Part shown: one piece after another, positions 22,156-32,537 of the stretch
How the letters are laid out: each line of letters begins with the position of its first letter
Numbering within the stretch: position 1 is the first letter of the stretch
IMG/VR virus record: IMGVR_UViG_3300044949_002262
Span: 1-48,545 of that record
Length of the DNA: 48,545 nucleotides
Strand: one strand, 5' to 3'
From: a virus
The notes under the pieces: generated by a model
Database searches by the model: none
What the model was told of the DNA's origin: nothing
What the model saw: the letters and a program-made list of their open reading frames with translations, nothing else
Made by a program: the position numbers and the translations under genes

Positions 22156-23690
22156 TGACTGAGAGAAACTTCGGAGAGAACACCACCACCTGGATCGGCA
22201 TTGTCGCCAACGTCATGGATCCACACGAGTCTGGCAGAGTCCAGGTTCGTGTGTTCGGTCGCCATGACGACGTCATCAACATTCCAGATGAGGATCTACC
22301 CTGGGCCCAGGTCATTCAGCCGGTTACTTCTGCTGCTATCGGTAGAATAGGAACTGCACCAGTTGGAATAGTGGTGGGGACTAGAGTATTCGGACACTGG
22401 CTCGATAGGGACCAGCAGTATCCGCTGGTGATGGGGACGGTCGGTCGGGCAGGCGCACCGGTTTCAGGTCAGACTGAAGGCGGCGCCCCAGCGGTCAATA
22501 CCGCATTCGGCAGCATTCCATCTGCTACTGTAAACAGTCCAAACAACCCGTACTCATCCCTAGCGCCAGAGAGGATCCTTGTGTCCTCGATTAACTCCGG
22601 TGAGATAAGCGTCGACGAGGTCAACAACACCGAGGGCGCCGTGATCACTTCCGCCGTAGAGGAGGGGATGACATACGCTGAGGCGCCGACAACTGCATCT
22701 GCCGATCCGCAGGCTGGAGACATCCTCGCCATACTGAATCAGGTAGATCCGCAGAATCAGATAGCAGCGCTGCAGTGCTTTCCGGGTGCGGCGACAAGAC
22801 TCACCATATCCATAGATCTGGGCGCAATTGCCGCAGGTTTCATCAACGTGGTTGCCGATGCTCTAACTAGGACCATACTTGATCTGATGGAGCAGTTAGG
22901 TGTCAACAGCGTCCTGAGAGCACTAGATCAAGCGGCGTTTGCCCTCGCTAACTTCAGAGCGGCATTTGATGCACTGCAGTCAGGGGGCATCTGCGGCGCA
23001 CCTGCTGCACTAAACTCCATCGACACCGGCACCAGGGCGCTGCTTCGCTCGTACACCAACATCCAGACTGCAATCCAGCGTGGGTCAAACACCCCGCAGA
23101 CGCTGCGCAGGAGACTTGGTCAGACTCAGCAAGAGATCCGGTCAAGGGCTCCAACAGAAGCCTTTAGGCCCGTGTCTGTAGTCTTAACGGCGCCGGCCGG
23201 CTATGTCCAAGAGTATCACTCATTTGCTAGAGATCCATACCCCGGATACATCAGATGGAACGACCCGACTGGTGCGGGCACTCCTGCCTTCACTCTTAGA
23301 AATGGGCAGCCGAACTTCGTGAGCGCCCAACAGCAGGCTAGCTTTGACGTAAGCGGCGCCATCAGATCCAGCCTGTTCAACGCGATACGAACTGGAACTC
23401 TAAATACGACCAACCTACAATCAATACTGAGTCAGGCAACTGGAGTGGCGCAGGCATCGGCTCTCCGTAGCGTAATCGGCGGCGGTAACCCAGTTCAGAT
23501 TCTTGCGGCTGCAGCCAGACTTGTCCCGCAGATATATGCAAGCCTGACTGGACTCTTCAACCCAAGCATCTCCGTGTCCGTGCTCCCTAACTCGGGAGCC
23601 ATACAGCAGTCCATGCAGAGGTTCACACAAGCTCAGTCTGTTCTAGCTATAAGAAGGGCTCAGATGGAAAACGCGTTCAGGAGCATTTGA
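22155..23690 (+). CDS. 5: gp5-type baseplate hub, OB-fold, no lysozyme domain, 511 aa
   Basis: WIGIVANVMDPHESGRVQVR, VFGRHDDVINIPDEDLPWAQ and VGIVVGTRVFGHWLDRDQQY are the OB-fold of gp5/VgrG hubs (residues 1-105). The remaining 400 residues are Ala/Gln/Ser-rich and helical. The T4 lysozyme insert (E-8aa-D/C-5aa-T) is not seen. The needle domain is encoded by the next gene. Pierces the outer membrane with gp27. Confidence 0.85.
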   Translation: MTERNFGENTTTWIGIVANVMDPHESGRVQVRVFGRHDDVINIPDEDLPWAQVIQPVTSAAIGRIGTAPVGIVVGTRVFGHWLDRDQQYPLVMGTVGRAGAPVSGQTEGGAPAVNTAFGSIPSATVNSPNNPYSSLAPERILVSSINSGEISVDEVNNTEGAVITSAVEEGMTYAEAPTTASADPQAGDILAILNQVDPQNQIAALQCFPGAATRLTISIDLGAIAAGFINVVADALTRTILDLMEQLGVNSVLRALDQAAFALANFRAAFDALQSGGICGAPAALNSIDTGTRALLRSYTNIQTAIQRGSNTPQTLRRRLGQTQQEIRSRAPTEAFRPVSVVLTAPAGYVQEYHSFARDPYPGYIRWNDPTGAGTPAFTLRNGQPNFVSAQQQASFDVSGAIRSSLFNAIRTGTLNTTNLQSILSQATGVAQASALRSVIGGGNPVQILAAAARLVPQIYASLTGLFNPSISVSVLPNSGAIQQSMQRFTQAQSVLAIRRAQMENAFRSI

Positions 23691-23691
23691 C

Positions 23692-24414
23692 ATGTCAGAC
23701 AGCGGCTCCAACAGGAGACACCCACAGTCTACTTTCTCGACTGAGTATCCCTACAACCAAGCGACGATCACCAGAAGTGGTCACGAGTTCCACATCAACG
23801 ACGCTCCCGGAAACGAGAGCTTGAGGGTAGCGCACACCACTGGCACATACGTCGAGATAGAGAAATCTGGTCGATGGGTTCAAACTGTGGTGGAGAAAGT
23901 CTACAACTACTTCAAGGGCACGTTTACGCAGACCATAGACTCGCATGCAGACATAAAGATCGGCGGCACCTACGCACTGAACATCGACAAGTCATCGTAT
24001 GAGAACGTGGCGGGCAAGAAGTTCACCGCAGTGGGCGATGATCTAGTTGACGGCGTGGGCGGTGTCAGAGAGGTGCACACGGAGCGGGACAAGACCGAGA
24101 GCATCAACGGATCTTGCACGACTGCTATCCGCGGCGACATGAATACCGGGATTGAAGGCGCATGCTCGACCGACGTGAAGGGCACAAGGACGGACGTGCT
24201 GAACGACGACTGGTTCGTCACGGGCAAGAATGCAGAGATCAACATGACAGGCCTGTTCAAGGTCAAGTGCAGGACCATGGAGATTGATGCATCAGATACT
24301 GTGGAGATTAAGGCGGGCAGTTCCATCACCATAACAACTGCAGGCGGTCCGATTACAGTTACTGCCCAGGGTGTTGTCTACATCAACGGCACGCAGATTC
24401 GCCTGAACGACTAG
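23692..24414 (+). CDS. Baseplate central spike needle (gp5 C-terminal beta-helix equivalent), 240 aa
   Basis: Begins with a short linker and then GTYVEIEKSGRWVQTVVEKV, as in the C-domain of gp5/VgrG spikes. This is followed by regular short repeats of 8-10 residues (KIGGTYALNIDKSS, GGVREVHTERDKTESI, TAIRGDMNTGIEGA) that would form a triple-stranded beta-helix. It ends SSITITTAGGPITVTAQ then VVYINGTQIRLND. Starts 1 nt after gp5. A PAAR-type tip is not visible. Confidence 0.8.
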   Translation: MSDSGSNRRHPQSTFSTEYPYNQATITRSGHEFHINDAPGNESLRVAHTTGTYVEIEKSGRWVQTVVEKVYNYFKGTFTQTIDSHADIKIGGTYALNIDKSSYENVAGKKFTAVGDDLVDGVGGVREVHTERDKTESINGSCTTAIRGDMNTGIEGACSTDVKGTRTDVLNDDWFVTGKNAEINMTGLFKVKCRTMEIDASDTVEIKAGSSITITTAGGPITVTAQGVVYINGTQIRLND

Positions 24415-24429
24415 GTAGGATAATCAGAG

Positions 24430-24852
24430 ATGTCAACTAGAGCCGACAGGTACACACAGATACAGAAGGTCCCGGACCTATACTCGGACTTCTTTGATGA
24501 CCTAACGCCGCATCCAGTCACCAAGGACCTGATGCGGGTGAGGAACGACCAATCTGTAAAGCAGTCTGTGAAGAACCTGGTCCTCACCAACATCGGAGAG
24601 AGGCTGTTTCAGCCCACGATCGGATCAACGGTCACCGGATCACTGTTTGAGCCCAACGACGCGTTCCTTGCAGACGACTTGAGGAGCAGCATCAAAAACG
24701 TCATAGAGTCAAACGAGCCTAGAGTGACTCTAATAGATATCATAGTCAGTCCTCAGTCGGATGAAGTTTCCGTCAACGTCACAATCATATTTGCTTTAAT
24801 AAATAACATGCAACCCCAGAGCCTTGACATAATTCTAAGAAGAGTGCGCTAA
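24430..24852 (+). CDS. 25: gp25 baseplate wedge
   Basis: 140 aa (T4 gp25 is 132). LVLTNIGERLFQPTIGSTVT, IESNEPRVTLIDI (the conserved EPR motif) and FALINNMQPQSLDIILRRVR match the gp25/TssE family. Nucleates the wedge with gp6/gp53 and starts the sheath. Overlaps the gp6 start by TAATG. Confidence 0.95.
   Translation: MSTRADRYTQIQKVPDLYSDFFDDLTPHPVTKDLMRVRNDQSVKQSVKNLVLTNIGERLFQPTIGSTVTGSLFEPNDAFLADDLRSSIKNVIESNEPRVTLIDIIVSPQSDEVSVNVTIIFALINNMQPQSLDIILRRVR
24798..24805 (+). promoter_or_regulatory. Possible late promoter, AATAAATA, upstream of gp6
   Basis: AATAAATA within the gp25 3-prime end, 46 nt before the gp6 ATG. One mismatch to the late box. Position is suitable, evidence limited to the motif. 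Confidence 0.3.
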
Positions 24853-26675
24853 TGGCAAACAACTCGATAAGTCTGGTCAACCTGGACTTTGACACTCTAA
24901 AGACACAGCTAAAGACGTACCTCAAGGGTCAAGCTCAGTTCTCTGACTACGACTTTGACGGGTCGAACATGTCCGTACTTCTGGACATCTTGACATACAA
25001 CACGCACCTCAACGCGTTCTACCTAAACATGGTAGCGTCTGAGATGTTCCTGGATTCCGCACAGCTCAGGAACTCCGTGGTATCCGTCGCCAAGGCTCTG
25101 AACTACACGCCCAGGTCCGCTAAGTCTTCCAGAGCAGTCATCAATCTGGTGTTCCTTCAGTCGGGCCTGCAGAAGTTCACCATACCAGAGAACACCAGGT
25201 TCATAGCAAGGAATTCCAGAGGGACATTCCAGTTCCTGACCAACGAGTCTCAGATCCTCTACCCGGCAAACGGCGCCTTCAGGGCTAGCAACGTGAGCGT
25301 GTACGAGGGATCCATAGTTACGGATTCGTTCGTTGTCGACTACTCCACCGAGGGTCAGCGATTCATAATGTCGAACGAGACAATAGACACCGACTCTGTG
25401 CAGGTCGTCGTGTCGGAAGACCAGGGGCAGACCAACACTCAGTTTACGCTGGCGACCAGCCTCTTCGGTCTGACATCCAACTCTAATATCTACTTCCTGC
25501 AGGCGACTGACGACTCCAGGTACGAACTGGTGTTCGGTGACGGGGTGTTCGGAAGGAGACCCAAAGACTCCGCCGTAGTTACAGCGTCGTACAGGAACGT
25601 CGCCGGTGCCGCGGGCGACGAGTGCACGGGGTTCATACTTTCGGATAACCTAGGGAGCCTAAACGGCTTTGGATCCGCCATAGCTCCGACAATAACGGTT
25701 GTCAACACGAGCTCGGGTGGCAGTGATCCAGAGACACTGGACGAGATCAGGTTCAGAGCTCCGAGGTCCTATCAGACGCAGGACAGGGCAATCACCCCAA
25801 ACGACTTTGAAGCGCTTGTCACCCAACAGTTTCAGTACGTCAAGAGCGTGAGGGCATACGGCGGTGACCAGATCACCGGAACGCCGGCGTTCGGCAGGGT
25901 GTTTGTAGTTCCCCTGACATTCTCTGGCGACATCCCATCGCTGAACCAGAAGTCTGACATTCAGTCATACCTCAAGGCTAGAACAACCATCGGGATAGAT
26001 CCAGTCGTGATCGACCCTGACTACCTCTTCATTGAGGTGGATACCAACGCTGCATACAGCGACGCGGACACGACACTGAGTCCTGCCGACATCGAGGCTG
26101 CAATCAAGCAGGCCATCGAGAACTACAACAGCTCAGAGCTTGTTGACTTCAATGTGGAGCTTAAGCTCTCTCGACTTGAGGCTGCAATCAACGACGCCGA
26201 TCCCTCGATACAGACAAACACCACCGAACTCACTCTCCGCAAGGACTTCAAGGCGCTCATTCTACAGCGCACGTTCCCCAGCGTGACATTCAGGAACGCC
26301 ATAGTCCCCGGAACAATAACCTCGTCTGCTTTCATCTCAGACGGGAGCAGGTTCGAGTACACCGACTACAATCCAAACCAGCAGACTCTATCGGTGACCG
26401 TGACCGATAACAAGACCACGATCGTGAACTCGACAAATGCGGTCTATCTTAAGAATATCACAAATCCCGGTGCGGTGTCGTACTCACCAGCGGGCACCGT
26501 GGACTACAGCACGGGCTCCATAACCCTGAACTCCATCGTGCTCACGTCTCTGGAGGGCAACGACGGGATCCTGTTCTACGCAAAGCCACTGCTGCAGGAC
26601 ATACAGTCCAAGGAAAACGACGTGATCGCGATCGACATCGAGTCCGGAATATCGGTCACCGTTAGAAAGGCCTAA
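24852..26675 (+). CDS. 6: gp6 baseplate wedge
   Basis: LVNLDFDTLKTQLKTYLKGQ, YDFDGSNMSVLLDILTYNTH and LNMVASEMFLDSAQLRNSVV are diagnostic of gp6. 607 aa against 660 in T4. VRAYGGDQITGTPAFGRVFV lies in the J-type core shared with Mu gp47/P2 J baseplate proteins. A C-terminal beta-domain carries SNSTNAVYLKNIT-like segments. Forms the wedge ring around the hub. Confidence 0.95.
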   Translation: MANNSISLVNLDFDTLKTQLKTYLKGQAQFSDYDFDGSNMSVLLDILTYNTHLNAFYLNMVASEMFLDSAQLRNSVVSVAKALNYTPRSAKSSRAVINLVFLQSGLQKFTIPENTRFIARNSRGTFQFLTNESQILYPANGAFRASNVSVYEGSIVTDSFVVDYSTEGQRFIMSNETIDTDSVQVVVSEDQGQTNTQFTLATSLFGLTSNSNIYFLQATDDSRYELVFGDGVFGRRPKDSAVVTASYRNVAGAAGDECTGFILSDNLGSLNGFGSAIAPTITVVNTSSGGSDPETLDEIRFRAPRSYQTQDRAITPNDFEALVTQQFQYVKSVRAYGGDQITGTPAFGRVFVVPLTFSGDIPSLNQKSDIQSYLKARTTIGIDPVVIDPDYLFIEVDTNAAYSDADTTLSPADIEAAIKQAIENYNSSELVDFNVELKLSRLEAAINDADPSIQTNTTELTLRKDFKALILQRTFPSVTFRNAIVPGTITSSAFISDGSRFEYTDYNPNQQTLSVTVTDNKTTIVNSTNAVYLKNITNPGAVSYSPAGTVDYSTGSITLNSIVLTSLEGNDGILFYAKPLLQDIQSKENDVIAIDIESGISVTVRKA

Positions 26676-26678
26676 GGG

Positions 26679-28922
26679 ATGAGCAACATCGAAAAGTTTA
26701 TCTCACCCTTTATAGCCCAACAGTTTCCTTCGTTCTATAGGTCTGAAGGCAAGAACTTTGTAGCCTTCGTAAAGGCATACTACGAGTGGATGGAGCAGAG
26801 CAACAACGTAACAAGTGCCTCCAGATCACTCCTGGAATATGCCGACGTAGACCTGACCACAGACGACTTCATCGAGAACTTCCGCACGCAGTACATCGCC
26901 AACTTACCCGAGTCGGTGGTTGCTGACAAGAGACTTCTGATCAAGCACATAACCGACCTATACAGGTCAAAGGGATCTCGACTCGGCTACGAGCTGCTAT
27001 TCAGGCTGGCGTTCAACGAAGACATAGAGATCTATGTACCCAACGAGTTCATATTCAAGCCGTCCGACAACACCTGGACCATCCCTAGGTACCTCGAGGT
27101 AACATCCAGTCCCTTCCTGGCGCAGCTGATTGGGACTGACATAACGAATTCTGACGGTACCGCCACGGCCATTGTTGAAAACTACTCCAGACGAGTTGTT
27201 CAGGGCAGAACGATCAACGTCCTGGAGCTCTCGTCAGTCATCGGCGAGTTCAAGAACGGCGACAAGATCATACCGCTTGCGCTGGGAGGGTATTCAGTCG
27301 ACGATGCTCCGATAGTCAGGGGATCACTGCTTGCTATTGCCATCACTGACGGTGGACAGAATTATTCCGTCGGTGACATACTTGACGTAAGCGGCGCTGG
27401 TGTGGAGGGTCGGGCTAGAGTCGCTGCAATCTCCAATAACTTCACGGGTTCAGTTGACTTTCTTCTGGTCGACGGCGGATCAGGCTACACGTTAAATGCA
27501 GTTGTCACGGTTGCAAAAACTCTAAATCTCAACGTCACTGAGATGGTGTTCCCCATGGTGGTGGGCGATGTGGTTGTGGATACCACCACCAACGCCAACG
27601 GGACAGTCGTATTTTCAAACAGCGTGTTCGTCCAGCTAGTTGACTTCAGTCCGTCTCTACAGTTCACACCGGGTAACGTGCTGCAGGGATCTTCCAGTAA
27701 CACCACGATTACAAGAGTAACTGGCGGTACCGGCGAGAGAGCATCCTTCAGAGTAGGATCTATCATCAACAAGGAATCCATCACGTTCATCGCTGATGTG
27801 CTTGATCCATACCTATCAATTCAATTGGACTCGAGTGGCGCTAATTCATATGCCCTGGACGTTTCGGGAGTGTCCGGCACGTTCGGCACTGGCGCCACGG
27901 TCACTAGCTCCGCCAACTCAATCACCATCGAGTGCATTCCGACCTCGAACACTCTCATCCAAAAGGACGAGGGACTCAGCAATACAGCGCTAGGTATATC
28001 GGGACTCTACGTGTACAGGGCAGATGAGTCTCTCATCTTGTGCACCGGCACCGATGCAGACCTGACCAACGCAAACCTCATCTCGGGGTCAATACTTGTC
28101 GGCAACGTGTCCGGAAGCTCTATACAGCTCATCCATCAACCTGTAAAGGAGACCGTTAACGGCGCCGGGTTGGTAGAGGCTGCAAATTCGTCTCAGATCA
28201 GACTGTCGTCGGTCAACGGATACTTCGTGACTACATCTACCCTGAACAACAGCAACGCTGCAGGGTCGGCGACTATCAGTTCAGTGGTACGACTGACAGA
28301 TTGGAACTTTGCTAACTCCATCACCGTATTTGATAACCTGGACTCTGTCATCACCGACGTAACTCCAGAGACAACCGAAGAGATAGGCACGATCGCGTCA
28401 CTGACTGCCATAAATCCAGGCTCTGGATATCTGACCCGTCCATTCATAACGGTCAAGGAGCCTTCGATCATATCGCTCAACCTGTTCGACATCGACGGCA
28501 GCCAAAAGGGAAACAACGCGATCGTCGACTCAACTATCATATCCGGCAACGGAGTGATATCAGCGGTTGACGTGATCGACTCGGGCTTTGGTTACCTTGA
28601 TACAGAGAGCGTAAGTCTGAACCTGACAGGGAACGACACCACGGTCCTAGGATCTGCAATAGTCTACGGCACCGGCAAGGGCACCGGTAGGTGGTTAAAT
28701 AGAAAGAGTTTCCCGAGTGATGTAGATAAGATCCAGGATGGACTGTTCTACCAGAACTACTCGTACGAGATTGTGGCGCAGAGGATGCTAGAGTCGTACG
28801 ACAAGCTGGTAAGAAACCTTGTCCATCCGGCGGGCATTGCTCTATACGGTCGATATCGCTCGATAGACTACATCGAGGGCGATGCGGCTACAGTTGCCGG
28901 TTCATCAATACAACAGCAGTAG
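26679..28922 (+). CDS. 7: gp7-like baseplate wedge protein, 747 aa
   Basis: The N-terminus FISPFIAQQFPSFYRSEGKN, then FVAFVKAYYEWMEQ, and LLIKHITDLYRSKGSRLGYE are characteristic of the wedge protein that follows gp6 in aquatic T4-like phages. C-terminal KIQDGLFYQNYSYEIVAQRM. Between them are repeated beta modules with a DGGSGYTLNAVVTV / NPGSGYLTRPFITV motif and NGTVVFSNSVFVQLVDF. T4 gp7 is 1032 aa. Assignment relies partly on the order gp6-gp7-gp8. Confidence 0.75.
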   Translation: MSNIEKFISPFIAQQFPSFYRSEGKNFVAFVKAYYEWMEQSNNVTSASRSLLEYADVDLTTDDFIENFRTQYIANLPESVVADKRLLIKHITDLYRSKGSRLGYELLFRLAFNEDIEIYVPNEFIFKPSDNTWTIPRYLEVTSSPFLAQLIGTDITNSDGTATAIVENYSRRVVQGRTINVLELSSVIGEFKNGDKIIPLALGGYSVDDAPIVRGSLLAIAITDGGQNYSVGDILDVSGAGVEGRARVAAISNNFTGSVDFLLVDGGSGYTLNAVVTVAKTLNLNVTEMVFPMVVGDVVVDTTTNANGTVVFSNSVFVQLVDFSPSLQFTPGNVLQGSSSNTTITRVTGGTGERASFRVGSIINKESITFIADVLDPYLSIQLDSSGANSYALDVSGVSGTFGTGATVTSSANSITIECIPTSNTLIQKDEGLSNTALGISGLYVYRADESLILCTGTDADLTNANLISGSILVGNVSGSSIQLIHQPVKETVNGAGLVEAANSSQIRLSSVNGYFVTTSTLNNSNAAGSATISSVVRLTDWNFANSITVFDNLDSVITDVTPETTEEIGTIASLTAINPGSGYLTRPFITVKEPSIISLNLFDIDGSQKGNNAIVDSTIISGNGVISAVDVIDSGFGYLDTESVSLNLTGNDTTVLGSAIVYGTGKGTGRWLNRKSFPSDVDKIQDGLFYQNYSYEIVAQRMLESYDKLVRNLVHPAGIALYGRYRSIDYIEGDAATVAGSSIQQQ

Positions 28923-28937
28923 TGGTGTAAAACAAAG

Positions 28938-31900
28938 ATGACGTCATTGCTTACAATCAATCACCACATCAACGAGGTCAACACCTACGTTGAGAGTGTC
29001 GAGCACGCCAACAACACCTACTACATGTTTGTGTCGCGGCCGCAGCCATGGGCCAACTCGTCTGGCGGCAACGACGACACAGCGGTGCAAGTCGCCAACG
29101 ATTCAGTCGTGCAGGTTCAGCTTGATACCTACAACGACATCATGTTTGGCAAGAAGATAGAGCCCACCGACATCAACCACGTGGCTCCGAGGTATAACTG
29201 GACGTCGAACACCGTCTACTCTCGCTACGACCAGAGTGACGCCAACCTATACTCGACATCATTCTATGTCATTACGGATCAGTACGCAGTATTCAAGTGC
29301 ATCGACAATGCCGGAGGAAGGGCATCGACTGTAAAGCCCACTCTGACCGCAACTAGCGGAACATTTCAGACGGGAGACGACTACGTCTGGAAGTACATGT
29401 ACAGCGTCGACGCCACGTCCAACGCGAAGTTCACGAGCGCTAGCTTTATTCCTATTCTGTCCAATTCGGCTGTTGTAGGGAATGCCGTCCCCGGGACAAT
29501 CGACGTCATCCGAGTCTCCAACGGCGGTAACAGCTATTCGGTCTATGAGTCTGGATTCATCGATGCCATTGTCGATACCCTCACGATCAAGCTTCCAGAT
29601 GACTCCTCATCCGCTGATGGGCACTACGTAAAGTCGTCAATATACCTCAAGTCCGGATTCGGCGCAGGTCAGGTCAGAGAAATAATCTCGTATGTGGGCC
29701 CGACCAGATCCGCGACCATTGACTCACCCATCGAGACATACACCCGTCTAGACTTTGCAAACAGCGTCACCATCTCTGGCGGCACCGTCGGTGAAACGGT
29801 GCGGCAGGAAATAGACTCCATCAACTACGTGTTCAGCACGGGCTACTTCAACGCTGGCGCCAACGTCGTGCAGACTACGTCAGGCGTTGCCGCCACGGTC
29901 CTTTCTGCCAACAGCAACGTCCTCCGGCTCTCAAAGTTCAACAAGGACCAGGACTTTACTGTGGGACTGGCGATCAGGGACCTATCCGATACGGGCGCCC
30001 TCAGGACAGACAAGGTCAACATATCCAATGCATCAACGCTTGGGCTTGGAATAGTCCTTACAGCTGGATCCGGATACACAGGAAACGCTACCGTAACCAT
30101 CACGTCGAACAGCGGGTCTGGTGGAGTCGCCAACGCGCAGGCCAACTCAACTGGCAAGATAGTCGCCATCAACATATCCAACACCGGAACTGGTTACATC
30201 TCAGAGCCGACGGTGACGGTATCAGCCCCGACGGCGCAGACCTTCAACGCGAACACAGACGTGACCGGCGGTACTGGTGAGGGCTCAAACAACATTGTAC
30301 TTCTGGCAACTGCCAACTCCTTTGCGGTCGGTGACCAGATAAGGTATACGGTCTCAGCGGGAAATACGGTAATCGGAGGGCTGACAAACAACTCCGTGTA
30401 CTTCATCCAGTTCTCGAACTCGACCGTGGTTGCATTCTCCAACACCTCAAATACGTCGCCGGGGAACAGGATTGCCCTGACGAAGGGTGCGACTCAGACC
30501 GGTCACACGCTGCAGGGAATCAGAGCAACCGGAAGGATCGTCCCGACAAGCATGTACGCCGTGAACGCGGCTGCAGCCTCAACACTGGCAGCTGAGTATT
30601 CGGTGGGCAATTTCTTCAGGGTCGGAGAGAACGCCAACAACAACATCAAGAGAATCAGCAGCGTCAACTCGACCGTAGTCATAGTCGACAGTCCGTTCTC
30701 CAGCACGCTTCTGTCCGCAAACACCTACAAGCTGTCAACTGCTCTACTGCCGTCCTCCATCACGACTACAGTGGCATCTGGCATCATCTCGAATACGAAC
30801 CTGGATTCCATAAGGCTCACAATCTCAAACACCACGGTGGCGGGCGCCTCGTTCATCCTGGGTGAGAGAGTGGACTTTGTAACGTCAGCAAATGCCTCAC
30901 TCAACGCAAACGGCACGGTAGCATACTCCAACTCATCGACGCTGTTCATCGCCGGAATCAGCGGCACCTGGTACAGCGGTCAGAGGGTCCGGGGCAACTC
31001 GTCTGAGCTGGCTGCCGACATTGTGACTCTGGACAGCAACCCCAACGTCACGGTTAGGAATCCATCTGGCACATATACGCTCGGTGATCCAGTCGACTTC
31101 AGATCAACAACTGGCTCTAACACGGGTCTAGCGACTCTCACCTCGATCGTCAACCTGTCACGCGGCGCCATCGAGTACGAGATTGCGCCCACAGTCAGGA
31201 TCACGGGTGACGGCAACGGAGCGATCGCGGTTGCAACCGTAAATCCAAACACCGGATTCTCAAACGCCATCCAGAGCGTCAGCGTGATCTCACCCGGATC
31301 AGGTTACACTCAGGCAAACGTGGTGGTGTACTCGAACACGCTATACGGATCAGGCGCCGTTGTTGCGCCCGTCATATCTCCTCTGGAGGGACACGGCTTT
31401 GATCCGATAAGTGAACTAGGCGCTCGCTATGCCGGCATGACCATAAAGTTTGACACCACCGCAAACGAGAGCTGGTACTTCCCGTCCAACGTCTCCTTCC
31501 GCAGGATAGGCATACTTAAGAATCCTAAGTTTGCAAACTGCACAGCTCAGACCGTAAACTACACCAGCGTTGATCTAAACTTGGCAAACCAGGCGGGCTC
31601 GTGGGTGCCCAACGAGTATGTCCTGCAGGCAACCACCAATGCAGTCGGAAAGGTCATCTCCAGTAACTCTACCGTCTTGCGCCTGTACGACACCACAGGC
31701 GTGTTTGCCCAGTCCAACACGATCGCTGGATTGACATCTGGCGCCTCGGCCAACGTGTCTGGCGTCACGTCGGTCAGGTTCATCGAGGGCGAGAACGTGT
31801 TGCAGGTCAACACCAACGCGTCTGGCAAGATATCACTGTATGTCGGAAATACGACTCTGTACTTGTCAAACGTTGTCGGCTCTCTTGCCAACAACCAGGT

Positions 31901-32537
31901 GATCCGCGGCTTGCAGTCGAATGCAGTAGCGACCGTAAGTTCCATATTCAGCGCTGATGGCTCAAGGAACTTGTCGACTACGTTTGCTGATAGGTTTAAC
32001 CAGACATCAAGGCTGACTATCAACAGCAACACAGGCGCATTTGCAAACTTCGAGACCATCACGCAGGCTCAGACAAACGCCACGGGCAGGGTCATACTGA
32101 CTGGATATGATCTAGATCTACAGGTCAACTCAGTTTCGGGATCATTCTCTATCGGTGACACCGTGACCAACTCCAATACGTCGGCAAACGCCAAGTGCGT
32201 GTTTGCCAACTCAAGCTACATCAAGCTGACCGCAGTCAGTAATACCAGTCTCTTTCCCGCCAACTCTGTTATAAATAATGGATTGGGATCCACAGCGACT
32301 GTGCAGAGGAACTATCAGGTCGTTATCGTTTCGGATGTCTCCAGAGCTAATAACTTTGAGACGGGGTCTCAACTTGTTACAGGACAGAATACAGGGTCTG
32401 TGGCCACACTGAGCTTGGTAACAGATCCCGACCTAACACGGGAATCGGGTAGAGTTCTTTACATAGAGAATTCAAACAGCGTGATCACTAGGTCGTTAAA
32501 TAGCACAGAAGAATTAAGACTGATTATAAAGTTCTAA
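28938..32537 (+). CDS. 8: gp8-like baseplate wedge protein enlarged by beta modules, 1199 aa
   Basis: The N-terminal 170 residues carry the gp8 pattern: YYMFVSRPQPWANS, INHVAPRYNW, AVFKCIDNAG and DDYVWKYMYSVDA align in order with T4 gp8 (FITFGRSEPW, VIPRRDW, WLVYRCLD, DGYVWEYLFEI). The last 30 residues (SGRVLYIENSNSVI, STEELRLIIKF) match the T4 gp8 end (GEMIYMENRPPIIM, QTEEINILFTF). Between them is an approximately 1000-residue insertion of repeated beta modules (GSGYTGNATVTITSNS; NGTVAYSNSSTLFIAGISGT). T4 gp8 is 334 aa. It is a wedge dimer contacting fibres. Confidence 0.8.
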   Translation: MTSLLTINHHINEVNTYVESVEHANNTYYMFVSRPQPWANSSGGNDDTAVQVANDSVVQVQLDTYNDIMFGKKIEPTDINHVAPRYNWTSNTVYSRYDQSDANLYSTSFYVITDQYAVFKCIDNAGGRASTVKPTLTATSGTFQTGDDYVWKYMYSVDATSNAKFTSASFIPILSNSAVVGNAVPGTIDVIRVSNGGNSYSVYESGFIDAIVDTLTIKLPDDSSSADGHYVKSSIYLKSGFGAGQVREIISYVGPTRSATIDSPIETYTRLDFANSVTISGGTVGETVRQEIDSINYVFSTGYFNAGANVVQTTSGVAATVLSANSNVLRLSKFNKDQDFTVGLAIRDLSDTGALRTDKVNISNASTLGLGIVLTAGSGYTGNATVTITSNSGSGGVANAQANSTGKIVAINISNTGTGYISEPTVTVSAPTAQTFNANTDVTGGTGEGSNNIVLLATANSFAVGDQIRYTVSAGNTVIGGLTNNSVYFIQFSNSTVVAFSNTSNTSPGNRIALTKGATQTGHTLQGIRATGRIVPTSMYAVNAAAASTLAAEYSVGNFFRVGENANNNIKRISSVNSTVVIVDSPFSSTLLSANTYKLSTALLPSSITTTVASGIISNTNLDSIRLTISNTTVAGASFILGERVDFVTSANASLNANGTVAYSNSSTLFIAGISGTWYSGQRVRGNSSELAADIVTLDSNPNVTVRNPSGTYTLGDPVDFRSTTGSNTGLATLTSIVNLSRGAIEYEIAPTVRITGDGNGAIAVATVNPNTGFSNAIQSVSVISPGSGYTQANVVVYSNTLYGSGAVVAPVISPLEGHGFDPISELGARYAGMTIKFDTTANESWYFPSNVSFRRIGILKNPKFANCTAQTVNYTSVDLNLANQAGSWVPNEYVLQATTNAVGKVISSNSTVLRLYDTTGVFAQSNTIAGLTSGASANVSGVTSVRFIEGENVLQVNTNASGKISLYVGNTTLYLSNVVGSLANNQVIRGLQSNAVATVSSIFSADGSRNLSTTFADRFNQTSRLTINSNTGAFANFETITQAQTNATGRVILTGYDLDLQVNSVSGSFSIGDTVTNSNTSANAKCVFANSSYIKLTAVSNTSLFPANSVINNGLGSTATVQRNYQVVIVSDVSRANNFETGSQLVTGQNTGSVATLSLVTDPDLTRESGRVLYIENSNSVITRSLNSTEELRLIIKF
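32270..32277 (+). promoter_or_regulatory. Possible internal late promoter, TATAAATA
   Basis: Exact late box inside the gp8 coding region, 278 nt before the DUF4815 gene. A second, weaker GTTAAATA lies at about 32494. Could boost expression of the giant downstream gene; it may also be chance in an Asn-rich coding region. Confidence 0.4.
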
